From assembly GCF_040219635.1 (NCBI RefSeq), contig NZ_JAVJSC010000003.1, positions 816,501-880,500 on the forward strand: a stretch of DNA of 64,000 nt, in the 5' to 3' direction. A model generated the notes under the pieces. It searched no databases. It was not told the origin of the DNA and saw only the letters and a list, made by a program, of their open reading frames with translations. Origin of the DNA: Pyruvatibacter sp. (GTDB lineage: Bacteria; Pseudomonadota; Alphaproteobacteria; CGMCC-115125). The number at the start of each line of letters is the position of its first letter. Position 1 is the stretch's first letter. The position numbers and the translations under genes were made by a program. Shown here piece by piece: positions 37,050 through 44,465 of this stretch.

Positions 37050-38360
37050 TTATCCCTTCCTGCCCAGCAGCCGCGAGAGCAATGACCCTCCCACAGCAGC
37101 CCTGGCTGAGATGGGCCGACCCGAAACCACAGATGCCAGATGGCGCATTCCCTGCGCAGTTTTGCTGCGCGCATCAATCTCTTCAATCATCTGGCCGTTG
37201 TTGGCAGCTTCACCAAACAATGCCGCATCAAAAGGCAAAACAAGCGCCGGATCGCTGCCAAGCGCCTCGGCAAAATCCTTGATGGGAATCTCTGGCCGCT
37301 TGGCAACGCCCACCTGATTGATAACAAGATGCGGCGTTACGTCGTTGGGGCGCGCTGCCGATAACATGTCCAGCAGGTTTTTTGTGTTGCGCAGGCTTGC
37401 CAGATCAGGCGTTGCCGTTATGACGATCTCGTCGGCTTCCAGAAGCAGCTTGCGAGTCCACGGACCCCACACATGCGGCAGGTCCAGCACAACGCAGGGC
37501 ACCGAATGGCGCACCACATCAAGCACCACTTCAAACGTATCGTTATCAATCGCGTAATCGCGATCAAGTGTGGCGGGCGCTGCAAACAGGCTTAAATGCT
37601 CCGTACACCGCACAAGAAGTCGTTCAAGCAGCACATCATCAAGCCGCTCAGGCGCATACAGGGCGTCCGCAACGCCTTGTGCGGGATCCTGGTTGAAATC
37701 CAGGCCACCGGTGCCAAACGCGAGATCAAGATCAACAATCGTCACGTCTTCGTTCATGTGCTCCGAAATGCACCAGCCTGCGTTGTGCGCAATGGTGCTG
37801 GAGCCGGTGCCGCCGCGTGCGCCGGTGAACGCGATGGTGCGTCCTAGCGGTGGAGCTTCCGGGTCTGCATACAGCGTTGAAATGCTTTCAACGATTGAAA
37901 TCGGGTGGAGCGGAGCAACCAGATAGTCATTCACACCTTTGCGGATAAGTTCGCGGTAGAGCGAAATATCGTTGGCGTGACCGACCACGACAATGCGTGT
38001 GCCCGCGTCACACACTTCCGCGAGGCGATCCAGTGAATCAAGCAACTGCTGACCACCCAAAGCACTTTCGACAATAATAAGGCCGGGCGTTGGTGTGTCG
38101 GAATAGTGTGAAATAGCAGAGAGAATGCCGCCCATATGGACAGTCAAATGCGCCTTGGCCAGTCGCCGGTCCTGTGCCGCCCGCTGCAATGAGACGCCCA
38201 CATCAGGCGTTTCGCAAAATGCCTGAATGGTGACGCGCGGCACCGGCCGAATGACCGTGCCGTCGCTCGTGTGCGGGGCTTCGTGTACACGCCCAGGCTC
38301 ACCTTGCGCTTCATTTGGAAACGGTGGCATCTGCGGGTCTATCTGATGGGCTTCGCTCAT
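37050..38360 (-). CDS. cpaE: Pilus assembly protein CpaE/TadZ
   Basis: MinD/ParA-like protein that places the Tad machinery in the cell, 436 residues. A receiver-like N-terminal domain covers about 48-160. The ATPase-like domain begins FTGARGGTGSSTIAHNAG near residue 176. The P-loop lacks the usual Lys after GTG, having Ser instead, as in other CpaE proteins, so ATP use may be unusual. It sits between cpaD and cpaF. Confidence 0.93.
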   Translation of the reverse strand: MSEAHQIDPQMPPFPNEAQGEPGRVHEAPHTSDGTVIRPVPRVTIQAFCETPDVGVSLQRAAQDRRLAKAHLTVHMGGILSAISHYSDTPTPGLIIVESALGGQQLLDSLDRLAEVCDAGTRIVVVGHANDISLYRELIRKGVNDYLVAPLHPISIVESISTLYADPEAPPLGRTIAFTGARGGTGSSTIAHNAGWCISEHMNEDVTIVDLDLAFGTGGLDFNQDPAQGVADALYAPERLDDVLLERLLVRCTEHLSLFAAPATLDRDYAIDNDTFEVVLDVVRHSVPCVVLDLPHVWGPWTRKLLLEADEIVITATPDLASLRNTKNLLDMLSAARPNDVTPHLVINQVGVAKRPEIPIKDFAEALGSDPALVLPFDAALFGEAANNGQMIEEIDARSKTAQGMRHLASVVSGRPISARAAVGGSLLSRLLGRKG

Positions 38361-38371
38361 CTTCTTTACGC

Positions 38372-39070
38372 TCAGTTCTGATTGACCTGGCTGACCGCGC
38401 CGGATTCTTCTTCCGAGCGTTCAGACTGGGTTGTTTCACCGGCGCGATAGCGCTCAAGAATGTCGTCGCGGCGTTGTGCATCCGCAGGGTCCATGCCGCG
38501 TGGCGCAACAAGATCTCCGGGATCAGCCACCATCACCGCGAGGTTATTGCGTGCTGCGCAGCCAAAATTGGGTGACGCCGTATTGCGTGGGTTAAATGCA
38601 TAATCCTGTGACCAGTTTCCACATGGGCTTGGCGTTGCCACATGCTGAGTGAACGACAGAATGAGGGGCGCATTAGAGGCTGCGCCGGACGCGCGGTAAT
38701 GGCTCAGGCGTACATCGCGCGCACCCAGTGCAAGTGCATCGAGACGTGTTTCAACTTCTGCAGCTGCCCGCGACGCAGCACCTCGGTTGGGTGCGCCGGT
38801 GGGAATGGACATGACCATTGGCCCGTCACCACGTGCTTTGTATCGCGCGGCAAAGCCGTCAATGCGCGCAATATCATCATCGCTAAGCGACACGCTGTCT
38901 GGCGCAACATCAATCATCAGCGTTGCTGCCTGTGTATCCACCGTAATCGGATGACGTTCGGAAATGTTCGTCGCCTGCAACGGACCATTCTGACCAAGAT
39001 TGGCGCAAGCGGTGAGGCCCAATGCCAGTATGGCAAAGCCGACCGTACGAAGATTGAAAAACACATCCAT
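38372..39070 (-). CDS. cpaD: Pilus assembly lipoprotein CpaD
   Basis: Predicted outer-membrane lipoprotein associated with the CpaC secretin, 232 residues from ATG 39070. The lipobox LTAC places lipidation at Cys22 after a hydrophobic signal. The CpaD family region includes RDVRLSHYRASG and the cysteine-bearing PSPCGNWSQDYAFNP, then FGCAARNNLAVMVADPGDL. It follows cpaC by 7 bp. The upstream in-frame ATG at 39097 would overlap cpaC and place residues before the signal, so I rejected it. Confidence 0.9.
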   Translation of the reverse strand: MDVFFNLRTVGFAILALGLTACANLGQNGPLQATNISERHPITVDTQAATLMIDVAPDSVSLSDDDIARIDGFAARYKARGDGPMVMSIPTGAPNRGAASRAAAEVETRLDALALGARDVRLSHYRASGAASNAPLILSFTQHVATPSPCGNWSQDYAFNPRNTASPNFGCAARNNLAVMVADPGDLVAPRGMDPADAQRRDDILERYRAGETTQSERSEEESGAVSQVNQN

Positions 39071-39077
39071 CGCCGCA

Positions 39078-40655
39078 CTACTCCATGATGAAGCCAACAG
39101 GGCCCTGAAGTGTCTTCTTCAGGTCGCTCTTGCTGGCGCTCTCGGTGCCGTTCAGGCGGCCGAGCAGAATGGTTTCAAGGTCGCTGGCTGGGATGCTGTC
39201 GTCAGTTGGCAACACGAACTCGCTTTCGTGTTTGGGGTCCACCAGATAAGGCGTCACGATCACAACAAGTTCGGTTTCAGCATTCAGATAGTCGCGTGAC
39301 CTGAACAGGGAGCCGAGAATGGGAATGTCCTTTGCGCCGGGAACACCATCAATGTTCTGGCGCGTTGTTTCCTGAAGCAGGCCGGCAAGCGCCAGCGAGC
39401 CACCGGATGGCAGCTCGACCGCTGTTTCAGCGCGCCGTACCCGCAAGGCTGGAATGGTCACGCCGTTGACCTGCACAAGATTACCGTCAGAGTTGGTGAA
39501 TGTGCCGCCCTGCGCTACGAACGCACCGTCTGACGACAGTTCACTGACTTCAGTTGAAATCTTGAGGCTGATCCGCCCCTCGGAAAGCACAACGGGCGTG
39601 AAAGCAAGGCCCACACCAAAGGGTTTGAACTCAATGCGCACATTGCCGTTGGTATCGCGGTCAGACGGCACCGGAAACTCGCCACCCACAAGGAAGTTAG
39701 CGCTTTCACCGGAGATCGCAGTCAGGTTGGGTTCCGCCAGCGTACGCAGCAGGCCTGAACGTTCAAGCGCACGAATGGCGCCATCCACATAAGACCCGCC
39801 ATTGGCATCGCTGAAGTTGGCCCCGCTTGACTGCGGAAACACAGAGCCGCCCGCCGTGGGCGCACGCTGGCTTGTGGGAGCCGTCGTCAGCCCGCCAAGC
39901 GACTGCCCCTGAAGCGAAAAATTGTTGCTGGTGGCAAGCCGAAGTGCCAGATCACCGATTGATGTGACGGAAGAAAGGTCGATGCCGAGTTGTTTAATCA
40001 GGGTACGTTGCATTTCAGCAATCGTAACTTTGAGCAGCACCTGCTCCTTGCCTTCAATCGACAGCATGTTGAGGACTTTGGCTTCGTCCCCCACAAACCG
40101 GGCAGCGATGTCGCGTGCCTTGCTGGCAGCCGCTGCATTGGGGACGGCACCCGTCAGCATGATGTTGTCGTTGATTGCTTCAACCTCAATGCGCGCTGTC
40201 GGCAAATGCCGCCCAAGCACGCTGAGGAGTGAATCAAGGTCGCGTTCGACCCGGATTTCCAGGTTCAATACCTGTCGTCCGGCGGCGTCGAAGAAAAATG
40301 CATTTGTCTCGCCAACTTCCATACCCAGAAGGTACGTGCGGCGTGCGCTGCGCACGATGGCGTCAGCAATCTCAGGATTGGATATCAGCACATCGGCGGC
40401 ATCAACCGGAAGTTCCACAACGGCCGCCTTGTTGAGACCAAGCGACATGATCTGGCTTTTGGCGCTCTCTCCGCCCGGATCAATCCGAACAACGGGCGTG
40501 CCCTCTTCCCCGCCCAGGAGCTGAGCGGCGTTTGTCGGGGCCGCTGCAGGGCCCGCGACGAAAACGAAGGCTGCAAATGCCGCAAAACTGACATGCCGGG
40601 ACAGAAACCCGGCGCGCTGTGCAAGGCAGCTCAAATGATGTGCATAAAGGCTCAT
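39078..40655 (-). CDS. cpaC: Flp pilus secretin CpaC/RcpA
   Basis: Outer-membrane secretin through which the pilus exits, 525 residues. A signal peptide covers about residues 1-43. Then come the pilus N-domain (ELPVDAADVLISNPEIADAI), a BON-like segment with AVPNAAAASKARDIAARF, and the secretin domain with the hallmark VPGAKDIPILGSLFRS near 436-451. A good ribosome-binding site (AAGGAG) precedes the ATG, which overlaps the cpaB stop codon by four bases. Confidence 0.95.
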   Translation of the reverse strand: MSLYAHHLSCLAQRAGFLSRHVSFAAFAAFVFVAGPAAAPTNAAQLLGGEEGTPVVRIDPGGESAKSQIMSLGLNKAAVVELPVDAADVLISNPEIADAIVRSARRTYLLGMEVGETNAFFFDAAGRQVLNLEIRVERDLDSLLSVLGRHLPTARIEVEAINDNIMLTGAVPNAAAASKARDIAARFVGDEAKVLNMLSIEGKEQVLLKVTIAEMQRTLIKQLGIDLSSVTSIGDLALRLATSNNFSLQGQSLGGLTTAPTSQRAPTAGGSVFPQSSGANFSDANGGSYVDGAIRALERSGLLRTLAEPNLTAISGESANFLVGGEFPVPSDRDTNGNVRIEFKPFGVGLAFTPVVLSEGRISLKISTEVSELSSDGAFVAQGGTFTNSDGNLVQVNGVTIPALRVRRAETAVELPSGGSLALAGLLQETTRQNIDGVPGAKDIPILGSLFRSRDYLNAETELVVIVTPYLVDPKHESEFVLPTDDSIPASDLETILLGRLNGTESASKSDLKKTLQGPVGFIME

Positions 40656-41485
40656 CGGCTACTCCTTGGCTGCTCAAGCGACCGCACGCCATAGCGCACG
40701 ACGGTTACAGTATCGCCGTGCGATGTGTTTGCGGGTTTGTTTGCTGAAAGGGCGCCTGTGTCCTGCGGCCCACCCGTGGACATGTCGGCCAGGCTGCGAA
40801 GCGACAGCCAGATGTCGCCAACAGCCTGCGAGCGTGCCAGCGTTTCAGCCTGCATGGGTGTCAGCTCCAGCGTTGCGGTTTTACCCACCACAACTTTTTC
40901 GCCGGTTTCGTCCGTTGCTTCGGCAAAGGCCTGGTCGATCGCCAGCACCCGCACATTGGTCAGCACGGTATCGCTGCGCACTTCAGGCTCGCGGCTGCCG
41001 TCGCTGCGTCCTTCGCGGGTTACAATCACATCCACCCGGTCGCCGGGCAGAATGAACCCGCCGGCACCGGTTTCAGGTGATATGCCCACAGAGACGGCGC
41101 GCATTCCCTCGCCCAGCCGTGCTGCCATGAACCCCGTGGCATCTCCGCTGATGACTTTGGCATCGGTAACGGGTTCGCCTTTGAGCATTGGCGCACGCAC
41201 AAGCGCCCCCTGCATGGTGGTGGTGATTTCAGGCGAGCGGGCCTTGACGATGAACCCTGGTGCCAGTGCCTCGCTGGGCCAGGTCTGCCACCGCAGATCG
41301 CCCGGCGCGATGCGTGAGCCGACCGGCAGATCATTTGCAGCCACCAACACCTGATCTGTAACCATCTGCGGTTCAGGTGCCTGGGCTATCTGCTGATCGC
41401 TGCCGACAAACGACGAGGCAAGCCATGCTGCTGCAGCCGCAGCGAGCACGGCTAGAATAAGAACGGCGATGCGGGCAACAGACAT
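40652..41485 (-). CDS. cpaB: Pilus assembly protein CpaB/RcpC
   Basis: Periplasmic pilus-assembly protein anchored in the inner membrane, 277 residues. The signal anchor is at residues 5-27. An SAF-like domain follows around VLVAANDLPVGSRIAPGDL, and the CpaB core VSVGISPETGAGGFILPGDR is near the middle. Proteins of this kind bridge the machinery to the secretin. The gene starts 150 bp after cpaA, across a palindrome, and overlaps cpaC. Confidence 0.93.
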   Translation of the reverse strand: MSVARIAVLILAVLAAAAAAWLASSFVGSDQQIAQAPEPQMVTDQVLVAANDLPVGSRIAPGDLRWQTWPSEALAPGFIVKARSPEITTTMQGALVRAPMLKGEPVTDAKVISGDATGFMAARLGEGMRAVSVGISPETGAGGFILPGDRVDVIVTREGRSDGSREPEVRSDTVLTNVRVLAIDQAFAEATDETGEKVVVGKTATLELTPMQAETLARSQAVGDIWLSLRSLADMSTGGPQDTGALSANKPANTSHGDTVTVVRYGVRSLEQPRSSR

Positions 41486-41557
41486 AAGCCAGGCTTTCGC
41501 GATGAGGTGGGATGCAGGGCCTGCCTGATCCGCACGGAAGGGTTCAGGCGGTATCAG

Positions 41558-41581
41558 ACCGGGAATTCGTCAATTCCCGGT
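41558..41581. promoter_or_regulatory. Perfect 10-bp palindrome upstream of cpaB
   Basis: ACCGGGAATT (41558-41567) and AATTCCCGGT (41572-41581) flank a 4-base centre in the cpaA-cpaB gap. There is no T-run on either side, so this looks like an operator or mRNA-stability hairpin rather than a terminator. Confidence 0.5.
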
Positions 41582-41635
41582 TAACCGTGTTGGTCAGAAT
41601 TTCGGTCAAATGAGATGTGATTGCGCAGCGTCGGG

Positions 41636-42178
41636 TCATGCCGCACCTGCCAGCCACCCGCTTTGGGCAAATGCGATGAGGCCGCCGGCAGCGAGCGCAA
41701 TGCCATATGGCACGCCTTCTTTAGGGTCGTGCAGGCGCATGATCCAGCCTTGTGCTGCCAATGGCCCGGGCATGGGCAGTTTGCGGAATGACAACAAGAA
41801 CAGCGTCAACAGGCCGCCCAGAACAGTGGAAATCAGGGTGAAGGCCAACACCTGGTCCGGCCCCAGCCATAGGACCGTGGCGGCAAAAAACTTGGCGTCC
41901 CCACCACCAATCCAGCCGGTTGCAAACAGCCCCATGCCTACCAGCAGCGCCGCAAAGCCCACAAGCCCATGCCAGCCCAGCGCTTCAAGTGGCATGGCTG
42001 TGCCCGCAGCCGCAATCGGGAATGCCAATGCCAAAGTGCCGGTCAACCAGTTGGGGATGCGCATTGAGGCCGCATCACTTGCAGCGGCTGCAAGCATGAA
42101 AACGGGGAATGTGCTGATGACGAGCCATTGCAGCAGCGTGTAGTCGGGCAGGGTGGCAAGGTTGAGCATAAGGACCAT
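41636..42178 (-). CDS. cpaA: Prepilin peptidase CpaA/TadV
   Basis: Aspartate protease of the inner membrane that trims the Flp prepilin, 180 residues. It has about five or six membrane segments. The two catalytic aspartates are Asp35 in AASDAASMRIPN and Asp94 in GGGDAKFF, matching the GxGD peptidase pattern. A second in-frame ATG at 42169 is an alternative start. It lies downstream of the flp pilin gene, separated from it by a strong terminator. Confidence 0.95.
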   Translation of the reverse strand: MVLMLNLATLPDYTLLQWLVISTFPVFMLAAAASDAASMRIPNWLTGTLALAFPIAAAGTAMPLEALGWHGLVGFAALLVGMGLFATGWIGGGDAKFFAATVLWLGPDQVLAFTLISTVLGGLLTLFLLSFRKLPMPGPLAAQGWIMRLHDPKEGVPYGIALAAGGLIAFAQSGWLAGAA

Positions 42179-42293
42179 CGCAAAAGGCGGCGGAGGAACG
42201 TTGGCCCATTAGGCGCTGCAAGCTGTAAAGGGTGGGTAAACCTTAAAATGCGACGCACCGTCTAAACGGTCGGGTATCAGCGGGCACCACATG

Positions 42294-42322
42294 AAAAAGG
42301 CCGCCGGATTGCTCCGGCAGCC
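42294..42322 (-). terminator. Terminator after the flp pilin gene
   Basis: On the minus strand GGCTGCCGGA (42322-42313) pairs with TCCGGCGGCC (42308-42299) around a 4-base loop, followed by five T residues (42298-42294). A second small hairpin, GACGGC/GCCGTC, is at 42335-42350. Partial read-through would lower expression of cpaA onward relative to pilin. Confidence 0.85.
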
Positions 42323-42367
42323 TTCATCTGTTCAGACGGCAAGAGCCGTCCGATCATGCCTTGCGGC

Positions 42368-42532
42368 TTACTGCATTTCGTCAGAAACGCTACCGAACGT
42401 CGTGCCGATGTTCGTGCCGAGCGTGTTGACGGCCGTGATGATCGCAACAGCGATGCCGGCAGCAATAAGACCATATTCGATGGCAGTGGCGCCGGACTCA
42501 TCACCGGCAAAGCGCTTGATAAAATGGCTCAT
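42368..42532 (-). CDS. flp: Flp-type pilin subunit
   Basis: Major structural pilin of the Tad pilus, 54 residues. A basic leader (MSHFIKRFAGDESG) ends at Gly14, the expected CpaA cleavage site. The mature part opens ATAIEYGLIAAGIAVAI, with the invariant Glu-Tyr pair at residues 19-20. A strong ribosome-binding site (GAGGAGG) lies 6 bases before the ATG. In Caulobacter the equivalent gene is pilA. It has its own upstream AT-rich control region and downstream terminator. Confidence 0.95.
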   Translation of the reverse strand: MSHFIKRFAGDESGATAIEYGLIAAGIAVAIITAVNTLGTNIGTTFGSVSDEMQ

Positions 42533-42556
42533 GAAAGCCTCCTCTGGATCAATCCA

Positions 42557-42568
42557 AGTTCGCGAACT
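42557..42568. promoter_or_regulatory. Palindrome in the flp leader
   Basis: AGTTCGCGAACT is a perfect 12-bp palindrome about 25 bases before the flp start codon. It could be an operator, or a small hairpin near the ribosome-binding site. Confidence 0.35.
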
Positions 42569-42659
42569 GCATAGTCAACAGTCCCAGTTCAGTGCTGACG
42601 GTCGGGACAGGCCGCCTTCGCACCTGTGCAGACCTTAGCGCTGACGGCTTACCTGCTCC

Positions 42660-42850
42660 TTAATTTCAAAGTTAAAATCAGATATCTCAAGCGAAAATGT
42701 CAGGGTATGAGAAAACGAATATGTATAGACATAATAAAAATAAATATAGAATAGGTCGAAGAGTGAATGGCGATTTATATATGCTGACTCTGATACGTAG
42801 TTTGGTTAACAATATGTTATTCGCTCAGATAAAGACGAGTTATTCAAGGC
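42660..42850. promoter_or_regulatory. AT-rich control region upstream of flp, with CtrA-like boxes
   Basis: This tract of the 352-bp gap between the Crp-like gene and flp is roughly two-thirds A+T, in sharp contrast with its surroundings. It has TTAA boxes resembling CtrA sites. TTAA-N7-TTAT is at 42806-42820 (one mismatch to TTAA-N7-TTAA), and TTAA-N8-TTAA is at 42660-42675. No convincing gene is present. It probably holds the pilin promoter, though I could not fix a -35/-10 pair. Confidence 0.5.
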
Positions 42851-42884
42851 TGTGTTGTGGGAAGGTGAGCATGGATGTAGAGAT

Positions 42885-43640
42885 TTAGGGCCGGGAAGCG
42901 GTATCTTCAGTGTTCGTTTCCTGACCAACGGCCAGAACGCGCAGTCTGTCGGCGTCCAGTATGCCCAGTCCTGGGTATCGGCGCGCGGCACAGCCCGTTT
43001 TGACCAATGCGGCAAGCGCTGCAGCCACGTCGTCTTCGTGCAAATCCGTCCATTGGGCCAGTTCACGATGCCGGGGCAAGCGGGCAATGGTGAGTTCGCC
43101 GGGCATGTTCGGGTCTGGTTCCGCCATTCGCAGAAGTTCAGCATAAAGCTTGTGGGCGCCTGCGTTTGCGACACCCAGCGTACGGGGTGCCGCATTCACC
43201 GTCTCGTGCGCCTGTATGCGCAACAATGCCAGCGCCACCTTGGGGCTGTCTTCGAGAAGGCCAACAAAGGCTGATGCGGGCACCAGCACGACACGCGTTG
43301 CTGTCAGGCAGACAGCGGAAAGATTGGGCGTGTGGTTCGCCAGCGCCTCAATATGCCCAAACAAGCCACCCGTTGGCACGTCATGGAATGCGACTTCACC
43401 ATGCCTGTCGGGCGGGTAGGAGACCCTGACTGAACCCTCGCAGAGCATGGCAACACTCGCCAGTCCGGATGCGGGTCCTCCCACAATATCGCCTGCTGCA
43501 TATGAAACAGCGCGCCCCTGAGCAGCAAATGCCGCAAGAGACACATCATCCAGATGGGCAAGGCACGCAATGCTGCGAAGCGCCTGCGCTACATCGTCGG
43601 CAAATCCAGGGGCGTCTTTGGCCTGAACCGTCTGTGTCAT
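42885..43640 (-). CDS. Crp/Fnr-family regulator with atypical recognition helix
   Basis: Transcription regulator of 251 residues. A cyclic-nucleotide-binding-like beta barrel covers about 25-135, then a dimer helix and a C-terminal winged helix. The HTH region RHRELAQWTDLHEDDVAAAL follows the Crp layout. However, the recognition helix has Glu and Asp where most Crp proteins have Arg-Glu-x-x-x-Arg. Fnr-type iron-sulfur cysteines are absent. It is upstream of flp on the same strand, so it may control the pilus. Confidence 0.85.
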   Translation of the reverse strand: MTQTVQAKDAPGFADDVAQALRSIACLAHLDDVSLAAFAAQGRAVSYAAGDIVGGPASGLASVAMLCEGSVRVSYPPDRHGEVAFHDVPTGGLFGHIEALANHTPNLSAVCLTATRVVLVPASAFVGLLEDSPKVALALLRIQAHETVNAAPRTLGVANAGAHKLYAELLRMAEPDPNMPGELTIARLPRHRELAQWTDLHEDDVAAALAALVKTGCAARRYPGLGILDADRLRVLAVGQETNTEDTASRP

Positions 43641-43710
43641 GGCTGTGTGCGGCTCGCGTGAATGAGGAGTGGAATGATGTTCAGGCTAGCCTGCCAGCGA
43701 ATAAGCGGCG

Positions 43711-43738
43711 TTTAAGCCCATTGCCAAATCCTTAAACA
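43711..43738. promoter_or_regulatory. Inverted repeat between Crp-like and CpaC-N-like genes
   Basis: GTTTAAG (43711-43717) and CTTAAAC (43732-43738) are perfect inverted copies 14 bp apart in the 215-bp divergent gap. The spacing suits a dimeric regulator contacting two sites. Confidence 0.45.
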
Positions 43739-43855
43739 AAGCTGATCCCCCGCCTTTGGTGTTTCTTCACCATTTCCGGCGACGCTGCTCCCACGCTTTT
43801 CAGCCAGCGCCACCTGACACCGTCATACGCTGGCCATGACCCCGGGAGCAGGCTA

Positions 43856-44392
43856 ATGCGCCGCACGACCAATTCACCGTTCAACGCCAAGGTGATTACA
43901 GCCCTTGCTGCTGCTTTGCCGTTTGCTGCCATAGGTGCATCAACGGCACCATCACATGCCGGCGGTATGTATGAAATGGTATCTCACGACTACAAGGTGG
44001 GCATTGATCAGGCAAAGGTGCTGCGCATTGAAGGCGCAGCCTCCATCGTTGCCGTAGGCAATCCATCAATCGCAGATGCGATCATTCAAGGGTCCGACAT
44101 GCTGCTGCTCATTGGTCGCTCCTACGGCGCCACCAATATTCTGGTGTTTGACCATGATGGAAATGAAACAGCATCGCTGATTGTAAACGTGGTGGACATG
44201 GCGCCTCGCCTGCTGACGGTCAATCGCGGTGGCGCCCAGGCCAGCTACAACTGCGCACCGGACTGCAAGCCTATACTGCGTATCGGTGATGCGCCTGAAT
44301 ACAACGAGACAATTGGCAAGCAGACCGGCGTGAAAATGGGTCTTGCTGCTGATGGTGCATCAGCAACTGCTGAGGGTGCCTCTGAGGAATAG
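43856..44392 (+). CDS. Free-standing pilus N-domain protein (CpaC N-terminus-like)
   Basis: Secreted protein of 178 residues with a signal peptide ending APSHA near residue 35. Residues about 42-112 match the pilus-assembly N-domain found at the start of secretins: VAVGNPSIADAIIQGSDMLL and GRSYGATNILVF. They align with the same part of CpaC here, but there is no secretin channel. The rest has a Cys pair (NCAPDCKP) and an acidic tail. It may cap or guide the secretin; this is inference. Confidence 0.85.
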   Translation: MRRTTNSPFNAKVITALAAALPFAAIGASTAPSHAGGMYEMVSHDYKVGIDQAKVLRIEGAASIVAVGNPSIADAIIQGSDMLLLIGRSYGATNILVFDHDGNETASLIVNVVDMAPRLLTVNRGGAQASYNCAPDCKPILRIGDAPEYNETIGKQTGVKMGLAADGASATAEGASEE

Positions 44393-44413
44393 AACCAAAC
44401 TGACGACGAACGA

Positions 44414-44449
44414 AAAAGCCCCGGCACGCATCTGCGCGCCGGGGCTTTT
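44414..44449. terminator. Bidirectional terminator
   Basis: AAAAGCCCCGGC (44414-44425) and GCCGGGGCTTTT (44438-44449) form a perfect 12-bp stem with flanking A and T runs. It serves the convergent CpaC-N-like and TadG genes. Confidence 0.88.
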
Positions 44450-44465
44450 GTTTGGTGGAAAAACC

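Noticed and set aside
42277..42510. 77-codon minus-strand frame overlapping flp
   Set aside because: It overlaps the true pilin in another frame and crosses the terminator; the Flp reading has all family features.
42697..42888. 63-codon plus-strand frame in the AT-rich tract
   Set aside because: Composition follows the AT-rich DNA, there is no ribosome-binding site or recognisable feature, and it runs into the end of the Crp-like gene.
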